DNA from: Xanthomonas arboricola pv. populi
Lineage (GTDB): Bacteria; Pseudomonadota; Gammaproteobacteria; Xanthomonadales; Xanthomonadaceae
Assembly: GCF_002939945.1 (NCBI RefSeq)
Contig: NZ_MDEB01000003.1
Span: 128,547-192,546, forward strand
Length of the DNA stretch: 64,000 nt
Direction of reading: 5' to 3'
Shown piece by piece: positions 45,479 to 53,480 of this stretch. The translations under genes and the position numbers were made by a program. How positions within the stretch are numbered: the stretch's first letter is position 1; each line of letters opens with the position of its first letter. The notes under the pieces were generated by a model. The model was not told where the DNA came from. It saw only the letters and a program-made list of their open reading frames with translations, and did not search any database.

Positions 45479-46673
45479 TGGCCCAATGGGAACTCCGGTC
45501 GCCCTGCTGGGCCGTCCCGGGCAGGCGCGCGAGCGTCTGCGTGAAGCGCTCGGCCTGGCCGGTGCGCACGTGGTGCTGGAAGACGAGCCGGCGGCGGTGG
45601 ACGTGCAGATGCTGCGCGATGCCGAACCGGTGGCGGTGCTGGTCGCGCTGGAGCCGTCGATCGAAGATGCGCTCGAGGCGCTGGAGCCGGCCTTCAACAT
45701 GCCCGGCGTCACGGTGATTTTCGACGAGGCCGAGCTGACCGTGCGCCGCGAGGGTTGGGAAGCGCAGCGCTGGGTGCGCCATCTGGCCGCCAAGCTGCAT
45801 GGCCACGCCGACGTATTGCCGCCGGGCACCGAGAGCGAGCCGTCGCTGCATCCCGAGCCGGGGCTGGAACTGGCGCCGCGGCAGCATTCGGATCTGCAGC
45901 TGGACCAACACCTGCAGGCAGCCGCGCACGCCTTCGACAGCGTGCCCGGCGATGCCTTGTTCGCGCGTGGCGCGGGCACGTCCGAGGCCGCAGCGGCGGT
46001 CGACAAACCGGCCCTGACGCTGGGCGATTCCAGCACCTGGGGCCTGGTCGACGAGGTCGCGGTGGTGGTGCGCCCGCGCGCCGAATTGAACATGGACGCG
46101 TTGTCGACCGGCGGGCTGTCGCTGGTGGAGCTGGACCAGGCCGGTGACATCACCGGTGCGGTGCTGGTGCTGGCCGGTATCGGCGGCCCGGATGCGATCC
46201 GCCGCCTGCTGTCCGCGCTGCCGCCGGAGTTTCCGCGCGCCGTGCTGGTGCGCATGACCCTGGACGGCGGCCAGTACGGCAACCTGGTGCGGCAGATGGG
46301 ACGCGTATCGGCGTTGCCGGTCGAACTGGGCGAAGCCGGCCAGGTGATTGCATCGGGCAAGGTCTACGTGTTGTCCGACGACATCGGTGTGCAGCAACAT
46401 GCCGGCGCGCTGGCGTTTGTCGCGCAGGCCGATCCGGCCGGGCTGGTGGCCGCGTTGCCGCCGGCCGACAGCGCGGTGCTGATGCTCAGCGGCGCCAACG
46501 AGGCGCTGGTCGAGTCAGCGCTGGCGCTGGCCGAGCAGGGCGGCTGGCTGGCGGGTCAATCCGCCGACGGCTGCTACGACCCGGCCGCGGCGGCGCGTCT
46601 GGCACGCCAGGGCATTCTGACCGGCGACCCTGCGCAGTTGGCGCAGGCGTTGGCACAGCGCTGGCCGGCGTAA
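45465..46673 (+). CDS. chpB: CheB-like protein ChpB with degenerate catalytic triad
   Basis: A 402-residue protein in the position of the ChpB methylesterase. The N-terminus is a receiver-like fold without a clear phospho-acceptor, followed by a Glu/His/Gln-rich linker. The C-terminal half matches the CheB esterase frame ('LLSALPPEFPRAVLV', 'SALPVELGEAGQ', 'GKVYVLSDD'), but by eye the three catalytic positions are changed: the Ser motif GASTGG reads L-A-G-I-G-G (Gly238), the His of 'QHM' reads 'RMT' (Met264), and the Asp of 'GMGxDG' reads 'GANEALV' (Ala347). It likely cannot demethylate. The GTG start at 45465 overlaps the chpA end by 14 bases; ATG 45486 is an alternative. Confidence 0.82.
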   Translation: MSENNGPMGTPVALLGRPGQARERLREALGLAGAHVVLEDEPAAVDVQMLRDAEPVAVLVALEPSIEDALEALEPAFNMPGVTVIFDEAELTVRREGWEAQRWVRHLAAKLHGHADVLPPGTESEPSLHPEPGLELAPRQHSDLQLDQHLQAAAHAFDSVPGDALFARGAGTSEAAAAVDKPALTLGDSSTWGLVDEVAVVVRPRAELNMDALSTGGLSLVELDQAGDITGAVLVLAGIGGPDAIRRLLSALPPEFPRAVLVRMTLDGGQYGNLVRQMGRVSALPVELGEAGQVIASGKVYVLSDDIGVQQHAGALAFVAQADPAGLVAALPPADSAVLMLSGANEALVESALALAEQGGWLAGQSADGCYDPAAAARLARQGILTGDPAQLAQALAQRWPA

Positions 46674-46708
46674 GCCGGGCGCTTCCTCTCAAGATCGGAA
46701 CAGGTGCG

Positions 46709-47185
46709 ATGAGCTACGCCAACAATGACGAAATCCGCGGCGTCCTGATCCAGGCCGGCACCGAGCGCGTGCTGCTGCCCAACGCCACGGTGGCCGAGGT
46801 GATGTCGCGGGTGGCGGTCGAGCCGATGGCCGATATGCCGCGCTGGGTAGTCGGGCGCATCGACTGGTACGGCTGGAAGGTGCCGCTGCTGTCGTTCGCG
46901 CGCTTGAGCGGCATGGGCGATGAGCCGACCGCAGTCAACAACAAGGTGATCGTGTTAAAAGCGCTGGGCGGCAATCCGGGGCTGCCGTATTTCGCCTTGC
47001 TCACCGCCTCGTTCCCGCAGCTGATCTCGGTGCCGCGCGACGGCCTGCTGGCCGACGCCTCCGAAGACGCGTTGCCCGATGGCGTGCACATGCGCGTGCT
47101 GCTGGGCGAGCAGAGCGCATTGCTGCCGAATCTGGATACGATCGAAGCGCAGGTCGCGCAGGCGCTTGGGGCGATTGCCGCGTAA
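46709..47185 (+). CDS. chpC: CheW-like protein ChpC
   Basis: A 158-residue CheW-domain protein, the second adaptor of the Pil-Chp system and the last gene of the operon, 35 bp after chpB. The 'LPNATVAEVMSRV' start and 'GRIDWYGWKVPLLSFARL' stretch match the CheW-like fold. In Pseudomonas ChpC is thought to feed extra signals into ChpA. A candidate terminator follows. Confidence 0.88.
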   Translation: MSYANNDEIRGVLIQAGTERVLLPNATVAEVMSRVAVEPMADMPRWVVGRIDWYGWKVPLLSFARLSGMGDEPTAVNNKVIVLKALGGNPGLPYFALLTASFPQLISVPRDGLLADASEDALPDGVHMRVLLGEQSALLPNLDTIEAQVAQALGAIAA

Positions 47186-47208
47186 AGCGCCATTGCTGGA
47201 CGACGACG

Positions 47209-47278
47209 CTGCCCACTTGCGGGCAGTGTCGGGATGAGGATCGGGATGGGGGCTGTAACGGCCGGTCGGGCGCCGGCC
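47209..47278 (+). terminator. Two hairpins ending the pil-chp operon
   Basis: CTGCCC (47209-47214) pairs with GGGCAG (47221-47226), and GGCCGG (47260-47265) with CCGGCC (47273-47278), the latter followed by TT. Both lie within 95 bases of the chpC stop. Neither has a proper U-tract. Confidence 0.4.
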
Positions 47279-47421
47279 TTGCTGCGTGCAGTCGCTGCCG
47301 GCATGGCAGATGCCTGAGCCTCTTGCTGGCTTTCGGCGACCATTTGCGGGGGCGTGATCTGTATGCGGCAGCCTGATCCACACAACACGCATGACGCGCG
47401 CAAGGCGCGACCGCGGCCGTC

Positions 47422-47994
47422 ATGAGTCTTCCCGTCTTCGCCCCCGTCCAGCATGCCGAGGGTGTACTGCTGTGCGATCTGGCCATCGTCGATCCGGCCG
47501 CGATGGCCGACTACCACCGCCGTAATCGCGCGCATCTGGCCGCTGCGATGCCGCTGCGGCCGCCGGCGTTCTACACCACCGACGGCTGGCGCCGGCTGAG
47601 CATCGCCTACCGCACTGCAGTGCCGGGCGAGCGCGAGTTGCAACTGGTGTTGCTGCGCGATGCGCAGGCGATCGGCACGGTCGGCTTCACCCAGATCCAG
47701 CGCGGTGCCTTCCAGGGCTGTCATCTGGGTTACGGCCTGGATGCGCAGCAGCAGGGACGCGGTTTGATCCAGTGGGCGGCCACGCAGGGCATCGCGTTTG
47801 CGTTCGGCCCGCTTGGCCTGCACCGGGTGATGGCGCAATACGTCCCCGACAATCTGCGCAGTGCGCGCGTCCTGCAGCGGCTGGGCTTTCAGATCGAAGG
47901 CTATGCGCGCCGTTACCTGCAATTGAACGGCGTCTGGCGCGACCATGTGTTGACCAGCAAATTGCGCGCCGACGCCGACGCCTGTGCCGGGTGA
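47422..47994 (+). CDS. GNAT acetyltransferase, RimJ/RimL-like
   Basis: A 190-residue GNAT protein of the type that acetylates N-terminal alpha-amino groups of ribosomal proteins or small amines. The acetyl-CoA-binding region is 'CHLGYGLDAQQQGRGLIQWA' (Q-x-x-G-R-G), followed by 'LHRVMAQYVPDNLRSARVLQRLGF', the classical RimJ/L motif for a residue-neighbour loop. No partner is nearby. The substrate cannot be told from sequence alone. Confidence 0.88.
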   Translation: MSLPVFAPVQHAEGVLLCDLAIVDPAAMADYHRRNRAHLAAAMPLRPPAFYTTDGWRRLSIAYRTAVPGERELQLVLLRDAQAIGTVGFTQIQRGAFQGCHLGYGLDAQQQGRGLIQWAATQGIAFAFGPLGLHRVMAQYVPDNLRSARVLQRLGFQIEGYARRYLQLNGVWRDHVLTSKLRADADACAG

Positions 47995-48190
47995 GTCTTT
48001 CCGCCCCTCATGGTGGGGGCGGCCCGGCTGTAGCGCGCACACAGCGGGCCCGACGCAGCGGCGGTTGTGCGCGGATCCGCAGCCGACAGCGCCGCAAGGC
48101 GGTTTATCCGCGCGCAGCGCTGCCGCATGATGGAAGGCTGTGGCCGCGCAGTGCGGCTGCCTGTCTTCTTCCTGCATGGAGTTCGCCCGG

Positions 48191-49255
48191 ATGATCCAAC
48201 GTCGTCACTTCCTCAAGAGCGCCACGCTTGGTGCGATCGCTTCCGGTCTGGCCGGGTGGGGCGCACGTGCGCAGGCAGCCGTCGGTGCCGGTACGGGCGG
48301 ACGCGTTACCGCGTTGCCGCGCGGCGCGGCGCGGGTGATTTCCACGTGGGATTTCGGCATTGCCGCCAATCAGGCGGCCTGGAAAATCCTCGGCAGCGGC
48401 GGCATCGCACTGGATGCGGTGGAAGCCGGCGTCCGGGTGCCCGAAGCGGACCCGAGCAATCCCACCGTGGGGCTGGGCGGCTATCCGGACCGCGACGGCC
48501 GGGTGACCCTGGATGCCTGCATCATGGATCACCTGGGCAATTGCGGCGCGGTGGCATCGCTGGAAGACGTGGTACACGCGATCTCGGTGGCACGCGCGGT
48601 GATGGAAAAGACCCCGCATGTGATGCTGGTTGGCGACGGCGCGCGGCAGTTCGCGCTGGAACAGGGCTTTCCGCAGACCAAGCTGCTCACGCCCAGTTCG
48701 GAAGCGGCGTGGAAAGAGTGGTTGAAGACCTCGAAGTATTCGCCGGAAGCCAATATCGAAAACCGCGCCTGGCGCGATGCCAAGCTGCCGGGTGGCAAGG
48801 ACAACCACGACACCATCGGCATGCTGGCGCTGGATGCGCACGGCAACCTGTCCGGCGCGTGCACCACCAGCGGCATGGCGTGGAAGATGCACGGCCGGGT
48901 CGGCGACAGCCCGATCATCGGCGCGGGCCTGTATGTGGACAATGAGGTGGGCGGTGCGACCTCGACCGGCGTTGGCGAAGAGGTGATCCGCAATGTCGGC
49001 AGTTTTGCGGTGGTGGAAATGATGCGCCAGGGCAAGTCGCCAGCCGATGCCTGCCGCGAGGTGGTGATGCGGCTGATCCGGCGCAAGCCCGAACTCACCC
49101 GCACCTTGCAGGTCGGATTTCTGGCGATGAACAAGCGCGGCGAGGTGGGAGCGTTCGCGATCCAGAAGGGTTTCAGTTATGCGGTCTGCGATGCGCAGCG
49201 GCAGGATCTGCTGGTGCCTGGCGAAAGCCACTACACCACCGAGCCTGCAGCATGA
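48191..49255 (+). CDS. N4-(beta-N-acetylglucosaminyl)-L-asparaginase, Tat-exported
   Basis: An Ntn-hydrolase that cleaves the GlcNAc-Asn bond at the foot of an N-glycan. The 354-residue precursor starts with a twin-arginine signal ('IQRRHFLKSATLG'), so it is exported folded to the periplasm. Autocatalytic cleavage is expected before Thr208 in 'NHDTIGMLALD', giving alpha and beta chains; 'GRVGDSPIIGAGLY' and 'TSTGVGEE' are the substrate-binding motifs. An alternative start lies five codons upstream. The stop overlaps cutC (ATGA). It would complete the pathway begun by the glycosidases downstream. Confidence 0.93.
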   Translation: MIQRRHFLKSATLGAIASGLAGWGARAQAAVGAGTGGRVTALPRGAARVISTWDFGIAANQAAWKILGSGGIALDAVEAGVRVPEADPSNPTVGLGGYPDRDGRVTLDACIMDHLGNCGAVASLEDVVHAISVARAVMEKTPHVMLVGDGARQFALEQGFPQTKLLTPSSEAAWKEWLKTSKYSPEANIENRAWRDAKLPGGKDNHDTIGMLALDAHGNLSGACTTSGMAWKMHGRVGDSPIIGAGLYVDNEVGGATSTGVGEEVIRNVGSFAVVEMMRQGKSPADACREVVMRLIRRKPELTRTLQVGFLAMNKRGEVGAFAIQKGFSYAVCDAQRQDLLVPGESHYTTEPAA

Positions 49256-49983
49256 GTGCGTTGGGGCTGGAAGTGGCCGCCGATTCGGTGGGGTCGGCCC
49301 TGGCGGCGCAGGAAGGCGGTGCGATGCGCGTGGAGCTCTGCGGTGGCCTGGATGGCGGCGGGCTGACGCCGTCGTTCGGCACGCTGGCGGTGGTGCGTGA
49401 GCGGTTGCAGATTCCGCTGTATGTGTTGATCCGTCCGCGCGTGGGCGATTTCGTCTTCGATGCGGCCGAGGTCGAGGTGATGCGGCGCGATGTGGAGCAA
49501 TGCGTGCGGCTGGGCTGCGATGGCGTGGTGCTGGGGGCGCTGGATCCGCATGGGCAGGTCGACATTCCCACAATGCGGGTGTTGACCGCCGCAGCCGGGT
49601 CGCTGGGTGTGACCTTCCATCGTGCGATCGACGTCAGTGCCGATCCGCCGCGCGCGCTGGAAGATGCGATCGCGCTGGGGTGCGAGCGCGTGCTGACCTC
49701 CGGTGCGCGTGCGAGTGCGATGGAAGGTGTCGACACCATCGCTGCGCTGGTGCAGCAGGCGGGCGACCGTATCAGCATCATGCCGGGTGCAGGCGTGTCC
49801 GAGAGCAACGTGCTTGCGCTGCGCGCCAGCACCGGCGCGCGCGAGTTCCATGCCTCCTCGCGCGGGCCGGTTGCGGCGCAGGTGCATGCGCCGCATGCGT
49901 ACATCTCCGACCTGGGCGGCGATTACCAGCGTACCGATGTGGCGCGTGTGCGGCGGATTGTGGGGTTGTTGCAGCAGATGTGA
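49252..49983 (+). CDS. cutC: CutC-family TIM-barrel protein
   Basis: A 243-residue CutC protein with 'RVELCGGLDGGGLTPSFG', 'IRPRVGDFVF', 'VTFHRAIDV' and 'ERVLTSGARASA', all diagnostic. CutC is named for copper homeostasis in E. coli, but that role is weakly supported and no enzymatic activity is settled. Here its start lies inside the stop of the glycosylasparaginase gene, which ties it to glycan breakdown. It has no signal peptide and so is cytoplasmic, unlike its partner. Confidence 0.93.
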   Translation: MSALGLEVAADSVGSALAAQEGGAMRVELCGGLDGGGLTPSFGTLAVVRERLQIPLYVLIRPRVGDFVFDAAEVEVMRRDVEQCVRLGCDGVVLGALDPHGQVDIPTMRVLTAAAGSLGVTFHRAIDVSADPPRALEDAIALGCERVLTSGARASAMEGVDTIAALVQQAGDRISIMPGAGVSESNVLALRASTGAREFHASSRGPVAAQVHAPHAYISDLGGDYQRTDVARVRRIVGLLQQM

Positions 49984-50172
49984 GGCGCTGTGTGCCGATT
50001 GTGGAGCACGTGATCTGGGGCCTTTTTGCAAGCTGTGGCTGGCAATTTAGGTGAAGCGAAGACGTAGCATGGGATCTGTAGCTTGGCTGCCGGGCCCTCG
50101 ACCAACCAGGCTTTGTTGCGTTGAAACGGCGGCAAATCAATTGCGCAGCGCTGAGGACGCTGCGCGCTCGAC

Positions 50173-51288
50173 CTATTCCGGACTGTGTGGCAGTGACGTC
50201 GTGTCATCCGCTTTGTTGCCAAGGCGTGTCGGATCCAGGACGACATGCTTGATGCGTTGGCGCTTCCAGGTGTAGCTGATATGGACCAGGCCATCGCGGG
50301 TCTGGATCACCGCCGGATAGGAGAACTCGTCCTTTGCGCTGTGTTCCAGCGTGAGTGCGCGTTGCCAGTGCACGCCGTCGGTCGATAGCGCCACCGCAAG
50401 CGTGCCGCGACCGTCCCACCAGTCCTTGCCGGCGATACCGGGGTTGTAGACCAGCAGGGCGCGGCCGTCGCGCAGCATCATCGCGTCGGTCCCGGCGTTG
50501 GGGTTCTCCACGTCCAGCAACTGCATCGGTTGCCAATGCAGGCCGCCATCATTGGAAAATGTACTGAACAGCTTGTTCTGCTGGCTGCGTCCGAGCACCT
50601 GCACGCGCCCGTCTGCATGCAGCAGGACGCTGGGCTGGATCGCGCCGATCACCGCCGGTTCGTTGAGCGGCATGCCGCGTTGCCAATGCGCGCCGTCGTC
50701 GTCGCTCCATTCCAGATGCGCACGCCAGCTACGGTCTTCGCTGCTGCTGGGTGCAAGGATGCGTCCATTCGGCAACTGCACCGGCTTGTTCTTGATCGGG
50801 CCGAGAATGCCGTCGGGCAGGCGCTGCGGTGGCGACCAGTGCGCACCGTCATCGCGTGAGCTGATGCGCAGGCCCCACCACTGCCGCGGATTGGGACCGA
50901 GCCTGTAGTACAGCTGCACCGGGCCGGTGCCAGACTGGAACAGCACCGGATTCCAGGCCGGCAGCGCGGCGCCATCCACGCCGGCATGCGCGCCGTCGGC
51001 GATACGTCGCGGCGGCTGCCATTGCTGCGCGCCGCGTTGTGCGAGCCAGATACCGACATCGGCCGCTCCCTCGTGCGCGCCGCCGAACCAAGCCGCCAGC
51101 AGCGTGCCGTCGCGGGTTTCCAATAGCGTGGAGGCGTGCGCCTGTGGCGTCGGTGCGGTGTCGGCGATGAACTCGCTGAGCACGATGGGCGAGCGCGGTG
51201 GCAACTGCGGCGATGTGCCCGATTCGGCCTGGACTGCGAAGGCGGCAAGGCCTGCGACCAGGCAGGTCAGCAGGCGTGACGGATGCAT
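50173..51288 (-). CDS. Sialidase-like BNR-repeat secreted protein
   Basis: A 371-residue protein with a Sec signal peptide ('LLTCLVAGLAAFAVQA') and a six-bladed propeller of the BNR/sialidase superfamily. Four Asp-box motifs are visible ('SRDDGAHW', 'SDDDGAHW', 'SNDGGLHW', 'STDGVHW'). I see no Phe/Tyr-Arg-Ile-Pro motif that binds the sialic acid carboxylate, so sialidase activity is doubtful and another exo-glycosidase or lyase role is possible. It is divergent from the GH29 fucosidase across 111 bp, which suggests shared control. Confidence 0.85.
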   Translation of the reverse strand: MHPSRLLTCLVAGLAAFAVQAESGTSPQLPPRSPIVLSEFIADTAPTPQAHASTLLETRDGTLLAAWFGGAHEGAADVGIWLAQRGAQQWQPPRRIADGAHAGVDGAALPAWNPVLFQSGTGPVQLYYRLGPNPRQWWGLRISSRDDGAHWSPPQRLPDGILGPIKNKPVQLPNGRILAPSSSEDRSWRAHLEWSDDDGAHWQRGMPLNEPAVIGAIQPSVLLHADGRVQVLGRSQQNKLFSTFSNDGGLHWQPMQLLDVENPNAGTDAMMLRDGRALLVYNPGIAGKDWWDGRGTLAVALSTDGVHWQRALTLEHSAKDEFSYPAVIQTRDGLVHISYTWKRQRIKHVVLDPTRLGNKADDTTSLPHSPE

Positions 51289-51399
51289 CGTGGTCCAGTC
51301 CTGTGCGGATTTTAAAGATACCTATTTATCATCTATTAAATACCATATGCTCTGGTCATCCCAGGCGGCCGTGGTCGCCGACCACTGCGAGGACCCGCG
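51289..51399. promoter_or_regulatory. AT-rich divergent promoter between BNR gene and GH29
   Basis: About 51311-51352 is strikingly AT-rich for this genome, with TTTAAAGATACC at the left and TATTAAATACC at the right, an imperfect inverted arrangement. The 111 bp must start both transcripts. GAGGA lies close before the GH29 ATG. An operator for the GlcNAc regulator of the nix genes could be here; I cannot identify one. Confidence 0.5.
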
Positions 51400-52779
51400 A
51401 TGTCATCACACCCGCTCTCCCCGTTGCGCTGGCTGGCCGCCCTCGGCCTGACCGCGCTGACCCTGCCCACCGCCATCGCGCAGAACGTTGCCGAGGTCAA
51501 ACCCTCGCCGCAGCAGGTGGCCTGGCAGGATCTGGAATTCGGCGTGATCGTGCACTTCAATCCCAACACCTGGCTGGACCAGGAGTGGGGTGACGGGACC
51601 GCCAGCGCCAAGACCTTCAACCCGACCAATGTGGACCCGGGCCAGTGGGCGCGCGCGGCCAAGTCGGCCGGTGCGAAGTACGTGATCCTGGTGGCCAAGC
51701 ACCACGACGGGTTTGCGCTGTGGCCGACCGCCGAGAGCAATTATTCGGTCAAGAACAGTCCGTGGATGGGTGGCAAGGGCGACCTGGTCAAGCTCACCAG
51801 CGATGCGGTGCGCAAGGAGGGCATGGGCTTCGGTGTGTACCTGTCGCCGTGGGATCGCCACGAGCCCAAATATGCCGATTCCAAGGCCTATGACAAGTTC
51901 TACGCTGCGCAGTTGGTGGAGCTGGCCTCGCATTACGGCCCGATCACCGAGTGGTGGCTGGACGGCGCCGGCAGCGCCGGCCACGTGTACAACTTCGACA
52001 AGTACATGGAAGAGCTGCGCACCTATCAGGCCAATGCGATGGTGTTTGCCGACACCGCCTTGTTCGAGTACGGCGACGTGCGTTGGGTGGGTAACGAGGC
52101 CGGCTTCATCGAAGGCGAAAACTGGAACGTGATCGATCGCCATGGCTATCTGCGCTGGCGCCCGGTGGAAGTGGATACGCCGCTGCACAAGCTGCAGTGG
52201 TTCTGGCATCCCAACAGCGACCAGACACTCAAGAGCGTCGATGAGCTGGTGGAGATCTGGGAAAAGAGCGTCGGCCTGGGCGGCCAGCTGGTGCTGGGTC
52301 TCGCGCCGGACAAGCGCGGCCTGTTGCCGGAAGCCGACGTTGCACGCCTGCAGGAACTTGGCCAGGCGCTGCAGGCGCGCTACGGCGCAGACAGGAATCT
52401 GGTGGCCGGCAACATCAAGAAAACCGATGCTATCGACGCGGCAGTGGACGGCGATCGCGAGACGTTCTGGAGCGCGCCGGCCGGTTCGCATAGCGCGGTG
52501 CTGGAGCTGCAGTTCAAGCAGCCGGTGACCTTCGACAGTGCGCTGAGCATGGAGTGGATCAACGACGGCCAGCTGGTGCAGAAATACGCGGTGGAAGCCT
52601 GGCAGGACGGCAAGTGGGTGCCGCTGGCGAAGGCGCAGGCGATCGGCCGGATGAAGATCGATCACTTCGCGCCGGTGACCGCGTCGCGGGTGCGCTTGAA
52701 CATCCAGTCCAGTGCGGATGCGGTGCATATCCGCGAGTTCCAGTTGTTCAATACCGGCAAGGGTACGGCGACGCGCTGA
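51400..52779 (+). CDS. GH29 alpha-L-fucosidase
   Basis: A 459-residue exported fucosidase. After a Sec signal peptide (to 'TAIAQ', residue 28) comes the GH29 TIM barrel with 'VAKHHDGFALWPT' and the nucleophile Asp188 in 'EWWLDGAG', then a C-terminal F5/8-type discoidin domain ('AIDAAVDGDRETFWSAPAG', 'VRLNIQSSADAVHIREFQLF'). The short barrel and the discoidin domain suggest the alpha-1,3/1,4-fucosidase subfamily, fitting the alpha-1,3 core fucose of plant N-glycans or Lewis-a antennae. It faces the minus-strand nix genes. Confidence 0.92.
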   Translation: MSSHPLSPLRWLAALGLTALTLPTAIAQNVAEVKPSPQQVAWQDLEFGVIVHFNPNTWLDQEWGDGTASAKTFNPTNVDPGQWARAAKSAGAKYVILVAKHHDGFALWPTAESNYSVKNSPWMGGKGDLVKLTSDAVRKEGMGFGVYLSPWDRHEPKYADSKAYDKFYAAQLVELASHYGPITEWWLDGAGSAGHVYNFDKYMEELRTYQANAMVFADTALFEYGDVRWVGNEAGFIEGENWNVIDRHGYLRWRPVEVDTPLHKLQWFWHPNSDQTLKSVDELVEIWEKSVGLGGQLVLGLAPDKRGLLPEADVARLQELGQALQARYGADRNLVAGNIKKTDAIDAAVDGDRETFWSAPAGSHSAVLELQFKQPVTFDSALSMEWINDGQLVQKYAVEAWQDGKWVPLAKAQAIGRMKIDHFAPVTASRVRLNIQSSADAVHIREFQLFNTGKGTATR

Positions 52780-52799
52780 GCGCGGTTGATCGGGTTGTT

Positions 52800-52859
52800 G
52801 GCACGTAACGAACGTGCCGATGGCCCGGACCGGCTCCCGATCGGGAGCCGATTGGCCAT
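52800..52859 (+). terminator. Double hairpin after the fucosidase gene
   Basis: GGCACGT (52800-52806) pairs with ACGTGCC (52812-52818). A perfect 20-base palindrome at 52831-52850 (CGGCTCCCGATCGGGAGCCG) is framed by ATGGCC and GGCCAT. They lie 20-80 bases past the stop codon and face the 71-residue gene's convergent end, so they may act on both strands. Confidence 0.5.
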
Positions 52860-52936
52860 GTGGTGACAGGTGGCATCGCCCAGCGGTTGCGCGCGGCCAC
52901 AGTGCGCCTGCGCTGTCGCCGGCGCCGCGGCTGCGC

Positions 52937-53152
52937 TCAGGCGGCGCTGTCGTTGCGTTCCTGTGGCGGCAGCAGGATCTGCGGCTGCCTGGCCGAGTGG
53001 GTCTGGCTCAGGAAGGTCATCAGGTGCGCCGCTTCGGTGCTGCCGATCGGCTGGCCGGGGGCGGGCTTGCTGTGGACGTGTTCGGCGAAGGCGTGCTGGG
53101 TCTGCTCCGGCACCGCGGAGACAGGGTCTTGCGTAACGGTGGACGACGACAT
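52937..53152 (-). CDS. Small hypothetical protein (71 aa)
   Basis: A polar, probably disordered 71-residue protein beginning 'MSSSTVTQDP', with His, Gln and Pro throughout and no signal peptide or membrane span. AGGAG seven bases before ATG 53152 supports the start. I do not recognise a family. It lies inside the glycan island, between the fucosidase and the beta-galactosidase, but nothing in the sequence links it to glycans. Confidence 0.6.
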   Translation of the reverse strand: MSSSTVTQDPVSAVPEQTQHAFAEHVHSKPAPGQPIGSTEAAHLMTFLSQTHSARQPQILLPPQERNDSAA

Positions 53153-53480
53153 GAAACGCTCCTGGAACTCACGAACTGACCGTCGCCCGATGGAACGACG
53201 GGAATGCACCACTGCCTTCCACAACGGCGTGAGCCGGTGATCTTGCCTGGAATGCGATCGGTCCGATACCGCAATCGGTAGCAGACGCTGCGCGGGCAGC
53301 GGACGTCCAGATAGCGGCGCGCGCGCGGCAGTCTGAAGGCCCGTCAGTCCGGGAGCGCCCGGCGGGTTGCCTGGCGGTTGGTTTGGGCGTCGGCGGGCAT
53401 GGACGTGCGGCTTGCGATTGCCACGCCAGGCCGGGCCGGACCGGTGCGCGATCGCCAGCGGCCCGCCACCCGCGTGCCCG
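53153..53480. other. 328-bp non-coding gap
   Basis: The gap lies between the start of the 71-residue gene and the end of the GH35 gene. I see a small hairpin (TACCG, CAAT, CGGTA at 53267-53280) and a GC-rich stretch, but no gene, promoter or REP element. Confidence 0.4.
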
